From Blastomussa wellsi (Eukaryota; Cnidaria; Anthozoa; Scleractinia; Plerogyridae): DNA of 64,000 nt. The stretch covers positions 11,425,666 to 11,489,665 of the forward strand of contig OX393569.1 of assembly GCA_947652115.1 (NCBI GenBank). Direction: 5' to 3'. Positions 1 to 11,190 of the stretch are shown here, piece by piece. Numbering within the stretch: position 1 is the first letter of the stretch; each line of letters begins with the position of its first letter. The translations under genes and the position numbers were made by a program. Under the pieces are notes generated by a model, which did not search any database, was not told the DNA's origin, and worked only from the letters and a program-made list of their open reading frames with translations.

Positions 1-1040
1 ATAGTCAAGACATCTCCCACAGCATGCCGAATGCTTTTCGTCACGCACAGAATAATGTGTAGACAAGCGGTGCCAATTTGTCGGCACTGTTGAATTTGCA
101 TATATTTGCCACATGTGACACAATCTGTAAAAAGATCACTTGAAACTTGTTGAATCTTGAGTTGACTCGACTTTTGATGCACTCGATAGGAGTATCCCCC
201 ACGTCGGTTGCATCTAAGCAGTGAAACGCGTCTCAAAAAATTTTCTAATTTGGTATCAAACGTTGCGTGTTTGTTTGTCAAATTTGAAGCAACATCAGGC
301 GACGTTTCGCACGAGCGATCACAGATGGAGTGTATTGGCGACAAATAAATGGCTATGCCTGATAAATTTGGTCAAATTTAACTTTATATCGCTTATATAG
401 CAAACTTTAGTTTCAAGCCTTATGCGTTTTTCAAGAGGATAAAATTGAATGATTTTCAGAAAATTGATTTTCATTCACAGCCGAGTCAGCCAGACAAAAA
501 TAATTTGCCCCAGTGTTGGTGGAGACTTTAGTTTCATTTCAAGATCTCTAGCTGCGTCCTAATCCAAAACATCACACATTTGAAATTGTGCCGGAATGCT
601 TGTTAATTAAAATGCCGACAACTTGGCGCTCGCTCTTTTGACAGGTTTATGTTTACATTATTTTGTTTGCAGTAAAGTAAAATTGAAAGCGAGAAAATTA
701 TTATCGGCTGATTGACCGTGGAAACGGTCACCACTGCAAATTGTGTGTGTTAGTTCCGAAAATACATGAAGTGAGAAAAGCAAAAGGCGGTGCCAAACAT
801 CAGTGTTCTGACGAGCGATATGTTGGTTACGCATTGCTGATGGTTCCATGACGGATCAAAATATTGATAGCGAGCCTGTCTTGACTGTTCAGCCGTTCGG
901 ATCGGCCTCATCGATTTTGAAATGGTTTTCACTGGATTTTGTTTCTGACTGGAATGTGTTCTCGATATTTGACCAAATTAAGGGTCGTTTTATGTTGTGT
1001 AATGTAAACATGACCGCAAGTTCGAATGGTTGACAAATAA
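1..1040. other. No gene recognised
   Basis: AT-rich sequence with only short open frames that show no family motif. I see no exon with paired splice sites, no RNA gene and no clear transposon end here. Confidence 0.5.
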
Positions 1041-1044
1041 TTTA

Positions 1045-1265
1045 TTTTTTCAACGGATAGCTCGAGCCGTGCGAACGGCTGTTGATTTTTTTCCAATGGA
1101 TGGCTCGAGCTGTGCAAACGAATGGCTGATGAATTTTTTCCAACGGATAGCTCAAGCCCTGCGAACGGTTGGTGAATTTTTTCGCATGGATAGCTCGAGC
1201 CATGCGAACAGCTGGTGGATTTTTTCGAACGGATGCTCAAGCCATTCGAACTGCAATCAAATCCA
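1045..1265. repeat. Minisatellite, unit about 43 bp
   Basis: About five tandem units, each opening with a run of T and followed by CCAACGGATAGCTCGAGC-like and GCGAACGG-like segments. T-runs begin near 1045, 1086, 1134, 1177 and 1220, spacing 41-48 bp. Both strands stay open across it (929-1369 minus, 1030-1278 plus), which is a by-product of the repeat and not evidence of a gene. Decayed half-units continue to about 1330. Confidence 0.75.
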
Positions 1266-1801
1266 TTCGAATGGGTAATGAACGGCTTCAGAACGGCTAT
1301 CTGCTCGAAACGGCTATCCGTTCGGAACGTTTTCGCATGAGAGGTCACATATTTATTTAAGTTGGACAAAAATCAAGTACCAGAATAATTTAAATCGTAT
1401 TGCGTTATTTTTTACCCTTAATAAAAGGTAAAGATGTAAGTAATTATTTGTGATAACACCGACAACAATTTCTTATTAGAAAAAATTCCTCAAGAAATAT
1501 TTCTTATCGAAAAAATCAGAATTGCCAATTGAAATGTCCGAGCACATAAATTCCTTCGAGGATGAAAAACTACAAAATCAACCAATCGACCTGAGCCTGC
1601 AATACAATAGAAAACCATTACCTGGTCAGCGGTCAACTTCAAAAAATGTGATCTTGATGAGTCCCAACCTGAGCCCACAATATGGTCATGTGATACTGGT
1701 CAGCAGATACCTTGTTTTGACAGTTGATTCCACTTCCTTAGCATCCATACATGTATTTGATGTGTAGAACTGATGGTCATCAGCATACATTAGGGTATTA
1801 G
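1266..1801. other. No gene recognised
   Basis: Sequence between the minisatellite and a hairpin MITE. The only open frames are short and unremarkable. The segment ACGTTTTCGCATGAGAGG near 1328 recurs as ACGTTTTCGCGTGAGAGG near 13299, so part of it is dispersed repeat. Confidence 0.4.
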
Positions 1802-1932
1802 CATGACTTTTTGAGGGATTACTGTTTATTGGCACCCAAGCTTAGTGTCATTTGCGGCCCGAGCGCGAAGCGCAAGGGTCGCAAATGACACTACAAGGGT
1901 GCCAATAAACAATATTCCTGATAAAAGTCATG
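1802..1932. repeat. Foldback MITE (long hairpin)
   Basis: Almost fully palindromic. Outer arms CATGACTTTT (1802) and AAAAGTCATG (to 1932) enclose GTTTATTGGCACCC / GGGTGCCAATAAAC, which enclose AGTGTCATTTGCG / CGCAAATGACACT around a GC-rich loop. It has no coding capacity. Non-autonomous DNA elements of this kind are mobilised by transposases made elsewhere. Confidence 0.75.
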
Positions 1933-2149
1933 TTAATGTCATTATTATCCATATACAAGGCCAAATAACATCCTGATGACTCACAAATTTAATAATGTTT
2001 TCTAGAATAAAAGTAAGAACTGACTTCGCGCTGAAAATGAAGTTATAACTGTAAAAGCCGGACCGATATGTTCTGAACAGGTGCAGAACTTTAATCAATA
2101 TTTAATGAACGTACAATTTCCAGTTGATCGTCGGTGTAAAATTCCCACA

Positions 2150-2440
2150 GTACTTCAATCAAGTGAATGACATTTTGCTTCTTGTAAAGACAACAAGAAC
2201 TTGCTTTCTTTGTTTCTTCTGGATCGTGCTCTTGCTTCTAGCCTATCATCAAGTCTAAATCCGAATTTTTTGTCTGTATTCTTCCCATTTATAACAAGTA
2301 GGCCCATTTTTCTCTGAAAACTGTGTTTTGTGTGAAACTGAACTTCAAAGCTTGCTGTGCGCTTGTACGCACCTTGATGGTTTTCCTGCTTTAAACGGTC
2401 TGAACGTAATCTGATTGGTCTAAATTCATCGCGTGAACCA
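2150..2440 (-). repeat. Dispersed repeat with conserved reading frame, copy 1
   Basis: The reverse complement matches 18655-18937. Both copies keep one reading frame with the peptide blocks LLVINGKN.DKKFGFRL and KESKFL.SL.EAK..SLD, ending at a stop a few residues later. Here the frame ends at 2155 and runs upstream into the RT-derived frame that starts near 2547. Protein-level conservation between diverged copies suggests this was coding in a mobile element or a duplicated gene. I do not recognise the family. The next ~110 bases before it are featureless. Confidence 0.6.
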
Positions 2441-2549
2441 ATCAGCTTCAGGGCCGTTGCGGCTCGCACAGCGTGTGTTTTGACGATCAATTTGACCAAG
2501 TATGTGGATAATAATGACAGTTGGCATCCACTCACGGTATAATACATAT

Positions 2550-3440
2550 TGTTCTGAAAAATATTCCAAAGTAGAGGGCCAAAACAGGATCCCTGCAGGC
2601 ATCCTTTTTTGATTTCTCTCCAAGAGCTAATGGCATCTTATAGTTCAACTCTTCCTTGCCGGTTTTCAAAATAAGATCTAACCAGCTTGAGAGCCTTCTC
2701 TGAGAAGTTATAAGCATTCAGTTTATTTAACATTAATGGTGGAAGAAGACAGTCAAAAGCTTTTATTGTATCAGTTGATAAAATTCCTATGACGGCCTTG
2801 TTATCAAGAGCAGACTTCCAGTCTTCAACAAGTTTTAATAATGTAGTCTCACAACTGTAATTATGTCGGTAAGCAGACAAATGTATGTTGAGATGATCAT
2901 CCATGTACTCTGACATTTGATGGGTGAGTTGTTCTACTTTAAATACTTTATTGATGGAATTAAGTACTGTGATTAGCCTGTAGTTTCTCTTGTCTGTCTT
3001 CTTGTCCTTTTGTAGATTGGTACCCACACACCTTTCTTCCAGTAGTTGGGGTATTCTGCTGATGTTATCACTGAATTGAACAACTTAGACAATGGTGCAA
3101 CAACCTCATGATCCCCCAACTTTAGTATTCTTGGGGAAATTTTGTCCCAGCCTGTTGCTTTGTTGGACTTGAGATTTTTCAATGATTCCTCAACTTCGGC
3201 AGCATTCAGCTGTCTGAAATGAAATGGGTCTTGAGCGTTGAACTAGTTTCGGATACGAGCTACACTTGCATGGTTGTAATGTTCCTCCTCACTATATAGT
3301 GAGAATTGTTGATCCATAGTCTCAGCAACAATGTTCTGATTTTTCTCAATGTTGCCATTAACCTTGATGTTGATCGTGTCATTCTCCAAGGATCGATTTT
3401 TTCCACCCAGGAAAACTTAAATGTGTTATAAAAGTCCTTC
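2550..3440 (-). pseudogene. Non-LTR retrotransposon reverse transcriptase fragment
   Basis: Read on the minus strand, the upstream part gives SNKATGWDKISPRILKLG (near 3120-3180), the conserved entry block of CR1/Jockey/L2-type reverse transcriptases. After a frameshift near 2990-3000 it continues with NYRLITVLNSINKVF, HLSAYRHNYSCETTL and the palm block STDTIKAFDCLLPPLM. The sequence stops before the F/YxDD active site, so the enzyme is truncated. The frame then runs into the dispersed repeat at 2150-2440. Weaker matching frames extend back to about 3410. Clade is uncertain. It is dead: frameshifted, with no catalytic Asp pair and no endonuclease. Confidence 0.8.
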
Positions 3441-3517
3441 GAAATTACTGTGAATTTGTGTAGTCTTACTTGCCCAATAATTCCTCAGGGCAATACGTCT
3501 AAAACTTTTACACTTCT

Positions 3518-3749
3518 GAAAGATTAATTTATCAACATGACACGAGCATGGGACAAAGAAAAATTCTGAGTCCCCGACAGGAATCGAACTCATAACCTCC
3601 CGAACACCGGGCGGGCGCTCTATCCACTGAGCTACGAGAACTCATGGAGAGTGAGGTCATTTTACTGAGTTCTTCTCGAAGCTCAGTGGATAGAGCGCCC
3701 GAATTTTTCTTTGTCCCATGCTCGTGTCATGTTGATAAATTAATCTTTC
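3518..3749. repeat. Inverted pair of tRNA-derived SINE arms (palindrome)
   Basis: The left arm (3518-3643) holds a minus-strand tRNA-like head: A box TAGCTCAGTGG and B box AGTTCGATTCC in reverse complement. The right arm (3668-3749) is its inverted copy. The 3518-3566 segment pairs perfectly with 3701-3749, and 3613-3643 pairs with 3668-3700. The 46 bp around the B box (3567-3612) has no partner, so the right arm carries an internal deletion. The same SINE family appears at about 48375 and 47345. Confidence 0.8.
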
Positions 3750-4713
3750 ACATTAAATTTACCAAGCTTAAAATTCACCATCACCTTCATTTACGTTAAT
3801 TCTTGATGATATCGACATTGCTGGACCTAGCAGTATGCGGGACGCGTGTCACATAAGAACTCACATCAGAACATCACCTTCTTTTACGACTATTTTACAC
3901 TTGATAAGCAAGAAAAGTGTCACTTTTTTTCTATCAAAGAAGTAATTTTTCTTTTATTAATAAACAAGAAAGATAGGCGTTTTTCCGGAGGTTTTGACTA
4001 TTAACAAAACTGCTGAATTATTTTGCAAACACAAATATTAATTATCTTCAGCCACCATCATGGACAAAATTATAGCAAGAACACCTCTATGGGTGGATCA
4101 TTGTTTAAAAACTTCTTTATTGGAAGTCTCGGGAGCTAAACCATTCCTCTGAGGCATGGCTGATCTTTACAGGGAAATATTTTCCAAAAGTTGTACTCCT
4201 GGTGCAATCAATCTGCGAGGCTGCAGACAGGCTGCTTGTTCGAAGCTCAAGTTTTAAAATGATCCTCTTCGTTTGGTGAATTACAACAACAAAAACAAAT
4301 CAATAAGAAGTTTCGCAGTTCAGCAAAAAGGCAGATTCAAATCAGCATTACCTGTTTATCGAACGAATTGGTTGGTGATAACATCTACAGTGTATTTTGG
4401 ACACAACGAAATGAACAACGTCAGATTCCCCGGCATATTGCCGCTACATGATAATTTTACTTTCCGTGTTATAAAAAATTGAAACTGAATTTTGTTAGAA
4501 AACTCGGAAGCAATGGATGAATCATCGTTAGAAGGAAAAAATTCAAACAGAAGAATTGTCTGATGGATCCCTCGAACAGCTAACTTTCATTTTCAGGAAA
4601 ATATTTTCCAGACATTCAGTTTGTGATTCGAGTAGCGTGGCATGCGGATTAAGCTGACAGAGCAAGAGCTCGAGTAAGAGTATTGAAAGACAGAAACGAG
4701 TCTTGGAATATAA
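3750..4713. other. No gene recognised
   Basis: AT-rich sequence. A plus-strand open frame at 4273-4482 and a minus frame at 4543-4791 show no recognisable domain and look accidental. Confidence 0.4.
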
Positions 4714-5598
4714 AGAATTTGTTAAGGCAGCAAGAACATGAGATTTAAATGACTGGCTGGCAATGAACACAGCCTTATAAAGTCTTAGCATTAAATGTGA
4801 CCTGGAAAGCGAAAACGGACACTAACGATTTACCGTTAAACGGGTAAAAATAAACGGTTCGTAAACAGCTAGTAAACGTTTAACGAAAACGTTTAAACGA
4901 TTTTAATTTCTGTTTAAACGGAAAACCAAAACCGTTAAACGGTTGGGCAAAGTCTAAAAACGGTTTGAGCAAAGCGTTAAACGCTTCTTGAAAAGTTATA
5001 AACGGAAATCTGAAAACTTTAAACGGCTAAACCATTGATCGTTTAACGGAAAGCTAACGCTTTAATAAACGCCTATGTTAATCGATGAAGAGAAAGCTTT
5101 AACTTTTCTAACGGTTGAGCTGTCATAGTAAATAAAAAGTTAACACAAACCTTTTGGAACACTTTCAAACGAAGAACCTGGAAATTATTGTTCAGTGTTG
5201 TTGGATACTGAGACTTGACTTCTAACCCACAAGACCATGCCCTTTCCTCTTTGGGTTCAAACACAACAGGCAAATATTCCTCTAGTGGCCCAAACTGTAC
5301 TTGACATTTGACTTTTACAGTCCTGCCTGCTGCGATATGTATGTCTTACTTGCCAACTCTGAGCACTGCAGTATCAGGTTCACTGTCCAGCCTAACTAGC
5401 AACCTTGCTTTGCTCTCTTTCAGAGACGGGAGTGAGTCATTTACTATTTGGGGCACTAAGTTGCTTGTGCTGGAGTTACTACTCCTTTTTTGGCCTCTTC
5501 AATGATGTTGAAACCATTAATGAGGTGCACCTGGTTATCTTGGTAGGTTGACCTCTTTCCAGCACTTCCAACACAAACCTGGGCTCTGGTATCCCAGA
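4714..5598. repeat. Tandem duplication, unit 1 (A1+B1)
   Basis: Unit 1 is A1 (4714-5186, 473 bp) joined to B1 (5186-5598, 413 bp). Both recur almost unchanged as A2 (5596-6068) and B2 (6663-7075). I noticed a single C/T difference in A and none in B while reading. In unit 2 a 594-bp segment X (6069-6662) separates A and B. The unit junction shares the short word AGA. Either this is a very recent duplication with loss of X from copy 1, or it is a mis-assembly. Confidence 0.85.
4808..5080. repeat. Cluster of AAACG/CGTTT motifs
   Basis: About 270 bp with at least 15 copies of AAACG or its complement, many inside small palindromes such as CCGTTAAACGG and CGTTTAAACG. Spacing is irregular, so this is not a simple tandem repeat. 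Dense short subterminal repeats are typical of transposase-binding ends of some DNA transposons. A second copy is at about 5692-5962 in the duplicated unit. No transposase is nearby. Confidence 0.6.
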
Positions 5599-7075
5599 AT
5601 TTGTTAAGGCAGCAAGAACATGAGATTTAAATGACTGGCTGGCAATGAACACAGCCTTATAAAGTCTTAGTATTAAATGTGACCTGGAAAGCGAAAACGG
5701 ACACTAACGATTTACCGTTAAACGGGTAAAAATAAACGGTTCGTAAACAGCTAGTAAACGTTTAACGAAAACGTTTAAACGATTTTAATTTCTGTTTAAA
5801 CGGAAAACCAAAACCGTTAAACGGTTGGGCAAAGTCTAAAAACGGTTTGAGCAAAGCGTTAAACGCTTCTTGAAAAGTTATAAACGGAAATCTGAAAACT
5901 TTAAACGGCTAAACCATTGATCGTTTAACGGAAAGCTAACGCTTTAATAAACGCCTATGTTAATCGATGAAGAGAAAGCTTTAACTTTTCTAACGGTTGA
6001 GCTGTCATAGTAAATAAAAAGTTAACACAAACCTTTTGGAACACTTTCAAACGAAGAACCTGGAAATTCTGTGAAAGCGGAAGCCGCAAGATGTTTGATA
6101 ATTCATGGCACTCAAGCGGTTTGAACGTCATGCTCTTGAATTCTTAACCTTTATTCACGTTCGGCGAAACAGCCATATATAATCTAAGACTGCCATCTTT
6201 CTTATGCACACACACCACTGGGGATAAGTATGGCGACTTGAGTTGTTTATCCAACCACAATTGATCATATCCTGCATGGTGTGATTTCACCTCACCATTC
6301 AAGGGCTTTGGGATTGAATTTTTTGTTTTTTTACTGGGTCATTATCCACCAGCTTGATTTCCAATTTCAAGTTTTCAGCACATCGAATGTCATCATCATC
6401 CATAGCGAAGGCCCCAGACTCTTCCCTCAATATCTCCCTGACAACTTCCTGTTGATCACACAACAAATGACTCAAATCTACTGGGGGAGTCCACTGCATG
6501 TTACCTTGTTCAGGCTTACTGGGCTCTGTCTCATAACTAACCGGCTCATTCCTAGTCCCACCTTCACCCTTCACCAGGCCCTCCTCAGTCTCAACTGGTA
6601 GTGGCTTAACAGAGTGCACTAACTGTACAGTGCCAAGTTCTGTTCGCTTCCGTAAAGTCATCTATTGTTCAGTGTTGTTGGATACTGAGACTTGACTTCT
6701 AACCCACAAGACCATGCCCTTTCCTCTTTGGGTTCAAACACAACAGGCAAATATTCCTCTAGTGGCCCAAACTGTACTTGACATTTGACTTTTACAGTCC
6801 TGCCTGCTGCGATATGTATGTCTTACTTGCCAACTCTGAGCACTGCAGTATCAGGTTCACTGTCCAGCCTAACTAGCAACCTTGCTTTGCTCTCTTTCAG
6901 AGACGGGAGTGAGTCATTTACTATTTGGGGCACTAAGTTGCTTGTGCTGGAGTTACTACTCCTTTTTTGGCCTCTTCAATGATGTTGAAACCATTAATGA
7001 GGTGCACCTGGTTATCTTGGTAGGTTGACCTCTTTCCAGCACTTCCAACACAAACCTGGGCTCTGGTATCCCAGA
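5596..7075. repeat. Tandem duplication, unit 2 (A2+X+B2)
   Basis: A2 (5596-6068), X (6069-6662) and B2 (6663-7075). X carries the start of the Gypsy reverse transcriptase and B2 the protease region, both on the minus strand, so unit 2 keeps the Gypsy order and unit 1 has lost X. A itself shows no Gypsy coding and replaces the rest of the reverse transcriptase. Confidence 0.8.
6299..6661 (-). pseudogene. Gypsy pol fragment: protease-RT linker and RT start
   Basis: A 120-codon minus-strand frame. Its acidic linker includes LREESGAFAMDDDDI and continues CAENLKLEIKLVDNDPVKK, the region just before the fingers of Ty3/Gypsy-like reverse transcriptases. Beyond 6299 the frame breaks, but the fingers motif SPYLSPVVCVHKKDGSLRL is still readable near 6180-6240 across a frameshift. 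No palm motifs remain. It lies entirely in segment X and is therefore absent from duplication unit 1. Confidence 0.75.
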
Positions 7076-7699
7076 GGGCATTAACTTTCTTCCCTTGGAC
7101 CAAACGAGAGATTGTGCTTTAGTGAGTTTTGAATGTTGCCTTGGAGTTAGGTGTGATGGGAATGACGTTTTCAGTGCTTCACCACCTGTTATGGGCCCCT
7201 TTCCCCTCCATTCAACCTCACTGATGGCCTGACATAGTTTCTTACGTTTATTCCAATGTTCCCTCTGGCAAACGTTTAAGAACAGCAATAACAAGTATGG
7301 CGTTGTCAGCAGTGCAAGTATTGAGGTGCCCAGTCCTCCCCTTTTCCACAGTTTACACATTGTTGGGACTGCTTGTGGGTCTGAGGTGTTGCTCCCTGTC
7401 CTGTGGGGGCAACCCTGGCTGTTTCCCGAGAAGTTTGCTGAATTGGAACTCCTCCGAATCGGCTTCAGGCATTGGTATCCAAAGTGGCCAACATCACCAC
7501 AATTGAAACAAATGGTTACAACGGGAACCTGTCCTTTGACTTTCACAACTCCAGCGCCCCCTAGGGGTACTCTTCCTTGCTCCACAGGGTTGCACTGTAG
7601 GTGGGGTTTCTCACTACTTTTTCTGTTTTCTTTTTTTTCCATACCCTTCTCTGGGGTTTTGTCCTCAACAGGGTTACGATTCTCATTAGGGGTAGTCAC
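6956..7699 (-). pseudogene. Gypsy Gag C-terminus and protease region
   Basis: A 247-codon minus-strand frame with a CCHC zinc knuckle, CFNCGDVGHFGYQC (near 7500-7540), the nucleic-acid-binding motif of retroviral-type Gag. Downstream, in another frame near 7040-7085, the protease-like segment reads ALWDTRAQVC where the active site is normally D-T/S-G, so the essential Gly is replaced by Arg. At least one frameshift separates knuckle and protease. Part of the protease region also lies in duplicated block B1. Family assignment is firm; function is lost. Confidence 0.75.
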
Positions 7700-8204
7700 T
7701 TGAGCTACCAGTTGGGCAGGGGTTCAGCTGGCGGACTGGTCATGGTGAAAACAAAGTTTCTGCATTCTTTCCATTTCATTACTAACTGCCACATTCAGTT
7801 TCTCAAAGAGCTATTCATCCTCTACTTGAGTGTTTTGCAGACAGGGTTTTATTTCCATTTTAATGCTGTCATTCCGTACCCCAGTTAACAATGAATGCAG
7901 AAACATGCATTGTACCAGCATTGGGTCATACTTTAAATCAGATCCTGCTTGTGATGCAAAAAGTACTTTCTGTTTTAAACCAAGAAGGCGAACACGGAAG
8001 TCCCAAGGTGTTTCCCCAGCTTTCTGTACTGAGCAGCTGATACACTTGAATAAAGTTTATTATTATTACTTCTGTGGCCCCTTTCTCCTGATAATGTGAC
8101 CTGAGTATTTTGCATAATCTGGCAAGTTCTTAGTCGAGCTTACTTTCTAAGTAGCTCCTCAGGACTGGGTTGATTGCTTGAATAACGACCGTTTTTGTTT
8201 CCTC

Positions 8205-8504
8205 TTACTTTCCTCTCTTTAAGTTGGCGTCAATCTGATGGGCCAGGCTGATGAAGCTCAGGCGATCTTTTTGATGCAAATCTCCAATCTGCACTGATAT
8301 TTTGAATTCCTTTCTGAATGGTGTGATCGCTGAGCTTTCCTTAGGTGTCGGTGTTTTCGCACTTGGTTCAATGACTAGTGATTTCTTCTCCTTGTGCTCA
8401 GGTTTTATTACATCAATCCCTTCTTGGGTCTTTGTGACATCCGGTTTCTCCTCCTCCTTGTCTTTAATTGCCTCTGTGAGATTCAGTTCCAATTTCCTCA
8501 GCAT
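8205..8504 (-). pseudogene. Gypsy Gag N-terminal region, probable
   Basis: A 99-codon minus-strand frame, charged (Lys/Glu-rich) and ending ISVQIGDLHQKDRLSFISLA. It lies just upstream of the zinc-knuckle frame in the same orientation, where the Gag matrix/capsid part would be. No specific Gag motif is present, so the call rests on position and composition. The 7700-8200 interval between the two frames is broken by stops. Confidence 0.45.
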
Positions 8505-8510
8505 CTAAAT

Positions 8511-9794
8511 ATTTCGTTAGGAGTTGCATTAAGGTCAAGCTTCCCTTGATGCTTGGAACCACCATCTTGGTAATCCATCCTGGTGATTTTCTTTATATAT
8601 AGCTGATAGTCGCTTGGCGTTTTCGACAATTTAGTGGTTGTTTTGAATTAAGCAATGGTGGGGATGGTGAAAAACTGAAAATGGTTTCTGATCTACTCAG
8701 AGATGCGTCGGATGTGCTGTTGACTGTTCGTAGTTCAAGTGCTTGATTATATCAGAGACTGAATATAAATGAGAGATTGAGAGCGGCAACCGTGGCCACC
8801 AAGAACAAGAAGAGCAAGAGGGCATAGGTCGGGGATTTGACAGTAGTTATCGTCCCATAGTGGGGACTTTTGACCGTTTTATTGGCCTTTCTAGTAACAT
8901 TTTATTAACTTTTAGTAACTCTTTTGACCATCTACAATTGCCCGGGGCAGCACAATTGAACAGAAAATCACAGCTCAGATCAAACCCCCACCTATGCCCG
9001 CACTCCCGCCCTTCCCCCACGGGATTTACATTGATAGGTGCATAAACCCTTAGAAAAAAAAACATTCGAATTTGCCTTGCTTAGACCAAATTCAGAGGAA
9101 AGTGATGAAGAAGATGGAGTCAAAACTCTCACGAGACACAAAATCATTGAGAGAGGTATGATAGTATTAAATGAAAATGATGACGACTGTTGAGTCAAAT
9201 GACGATGTCAAGTGGATAAATGTTCTATATCAAATGAAGGAACTTGTTGCATTACTTTCCAACAAGATACTGGAGATAAAGATACAAGATACAAAAATCC
9301 TGGAAATCTTTTCCCATGTTAAGCCAAGCCCTCTTAGATCCTCTAGCACCTCAGGCACTGTATCTATTGACGGGCTACCTGGGTGTCCATTCTTAACCAA
9401 TGGACAAGGGCTGAATAGATGGAACTCGCAATGAACTTGATACACTGCTTCCAAAGTGTTGGAGAAACTTTTCAAGTAATTCAGAAAAGACCAGTTCTAG
9501 ATCATCCAACTGTTTTGCATCAGTTTCGTCTGTAACTATACTCGCCAACTGACCTGGCAATCTTACAGTTCTCTATAAGAGATCTATATGGGTTAAGACT
9601 TCAGATATGTGGTCTTCGCTGCTAACAAACAAAACCTTACTAATAGTTTCTTGTCCTGCTTATCACATGCTCAAAGAAAGTCTTCACATCAGAAACATCC
9701 TCTTCATTTAGGTCCGCCATATTGTCCGATCGACGTCTTATAAACTGTAGGTACCAGTTCCCTGCACAAATTCCCACTTGACCCAGACTCCCAT
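8511..9794. other. No gene recognised
   Basis: Contains an 87-codon plus frame at 9171-9434 and its 81-codon antisense shadow. Neither shows a recognisable domain. A short A-run near 9053 might mark a retrotransposed end. No splice-consistent exon was found. Confidence 0.4.
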
Positions 9795-10015
9795 ATTGAA
9801 TAAATAAGAGCAAAGATCGAATGAACAAGTACGGATTGAATTGAATGAATATGGATATTAAATTAAATGAGTAAGGATTGAACTGAATGAATATGAATAT
9901 TAAATTAAACGAGTAAGGATTGAATTGAATGGATATTAGTATTAAACTGAATGATTAAAGATCAAATTGAATAAATATAGGTATTAAATTAAATGAGTAA
10001 AGATTGAATTGAAAA
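9795..10015. repeat. AT-rich minisatellite, 42-bp unit
   Basis: About five tandem units beginning GGATTGAATTGAATGAATAT and ending AAATTAAATGAGTAA. Four consecutive units from 9833 are each exactly 42 bp, with single-base differences. Confidence 0.8.
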
Positions 10016-10127
10016 TATAGAAATATTGAATATTGCTACATTTGGCTTGGCATAGGTCACCAAATGTTGCACTTTACTTTAATCACGCGGAAAACAGCTA
10101 CTAAACTACAAGGATCATGTGTACTAT

Positions 10128-10430
10128 GGGTGGTCTCGGTCGATATGTCGACCGATATATCGACCGACTATCGGTCGATAGTCGACCGACTATCGACCGA
10201 CTATCGGTCGATAGTCGGTCGATATATCGACCGATAGTCGACCGATATATCGGTCGACAGTCGACCGATGTATCGGTCGACAAATCGATGGGTATTTAGC
10301 GATCGACTGTCGGTGAAGTATCGGTAGATTGTCGGTCAAATATCAGTGAAATATCGGTCGAATATCGGTCAAGTATCGGTCAACTATCGGCCGAGTATCG
10401 GTCAAGTATCGTTTAGCCAACGTACCTGAA
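10128..10430. repeat. 10-bp palindromic satellite (TCGGTC), left block
   Basis: Tandem 10-bp units of TATCGGTCGA/TATCGGTCAA type. In 10135-10290 the unit occurs in both orientations (TCGGTCGATA and TATCGACCGA), making nested palindromes; further right it runs in one orientation only. The same unit resumes at 11046. Confidence 0.85.
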
Positions 10431-10688
10431 ACAGTTATTTAACCTTAGTTCTTAGCGCTACAGATGTAATTTGGACTCGGCGTGATCTTTAGATAGTGTA
10501 CCTTACAGTTACCTTTATTGTAGATGAGTTTTCGATTAAGCGGAGAACTCATATAAATGGAAGGCTAGATTGCAGAATACCAGGCCCACAAAATATCTTA
10601 AATAAAAAAACTTGCTACCGGCCTCTACAAAAGGAAAAAGTATATATAAAAAGCGAGCAAACCTCAGCGGATTTAAGTTCAGATCATT

Positions 10689-10925
10689 GCTAGACAGTCT
10701 CTCTTTCGCACAAAATTTACCGGCAAGCGAACGAAAATAATTTTGCGAGTGCCATTTCTTGAACCTACCTGAGAACGGCGAAGCCGCGATCGATCGGCAA
10801 ATAGCACGGGCGCCAGCACGAGCTGGCGCCTGTGCTATTTGTCGATCGCGGTATCTAGTAATAGCAAAATTATTTTCGTTCGCTCGCCGGGAAATTTTGT
10901 GCGAAAGAGAGACGAGCAGTCTAGC
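10689..10925. repeat. Palindromic island between two satellite blocks
   Basis: Outer arms GCTAGACAGTCTCTCTTTCG (10689) and their inverted copy (to 10925) continue through CGCACAAAATTTACCGG and CGAACGAAAATAATTTTGC. A second, GC-rich hairpin at 10785-10850 sits at the centre (CGCGATCGATCGGCAAATAG arm; loop near GCGCCAGCACGAGCTGGCGC). It looks like a foldback MITE. Confidence 0.75.
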
Positions 10926-11045
10926 TCATTGCAGGAGCTAGTGAAAAGTCTTGCGAGACAAGGTCCAAAGAGAAGAAATGGCATTTTGGAAGATTTGGAC
11001 AAGGCGTAATATATTTTGAGCGACATAATTTTGGGCCTCAAAATT

Positions 11046-11190
11046 ATTAGTTGAGTATCGGTCAAGTATCGGTCGATGATCGGTCAAGTATCGGTCAAGC
11101 ATCGGTCAAGTGTCGGTCAAGTGTCGGTCCGTTGTCGGTCGAGTATCGATGATCTTAGTTTATATCGGTCGACGTATTTATTCGTCGACT
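11046..11190. repeat. 10-bp satellite, right block
   Basis: Continuation of the TATCGGTCAAG-type array seen at 10128-10430, in the same orientation as that block's right part. The pair looks like one array split by about 600 bp, not a pair of inverted terminal repeats. Confidence 0.8.

Larger units (their letters stand above)
6069..8510 (-). mobile_element. Ty3/Gypsy-type LTR retrotransposon, partial
   Basis: Read on the minus strand the order is Gag (about 8504-7500), zinc knuckle (near 7540), aspartic protease region (about 7080-6960) and the start of the reverse transcriptase (6661-6080). This is the normal Gag-PR-RT order. No LTRs, RNase H or integrase are visible; the RT is cut off where A2 begins. 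Around 8050 there is an AATAAAGTTTATTATTATTA stretch that looks like a small later insertion. The element is degenerate and immobile. Confidence 0.8.

Noticed and set aside
929..1369. 146-codon minus-strand gene
   Set aside because: Repetitive peptide produced by the 43-bp minisatellite; the other strand is open too.
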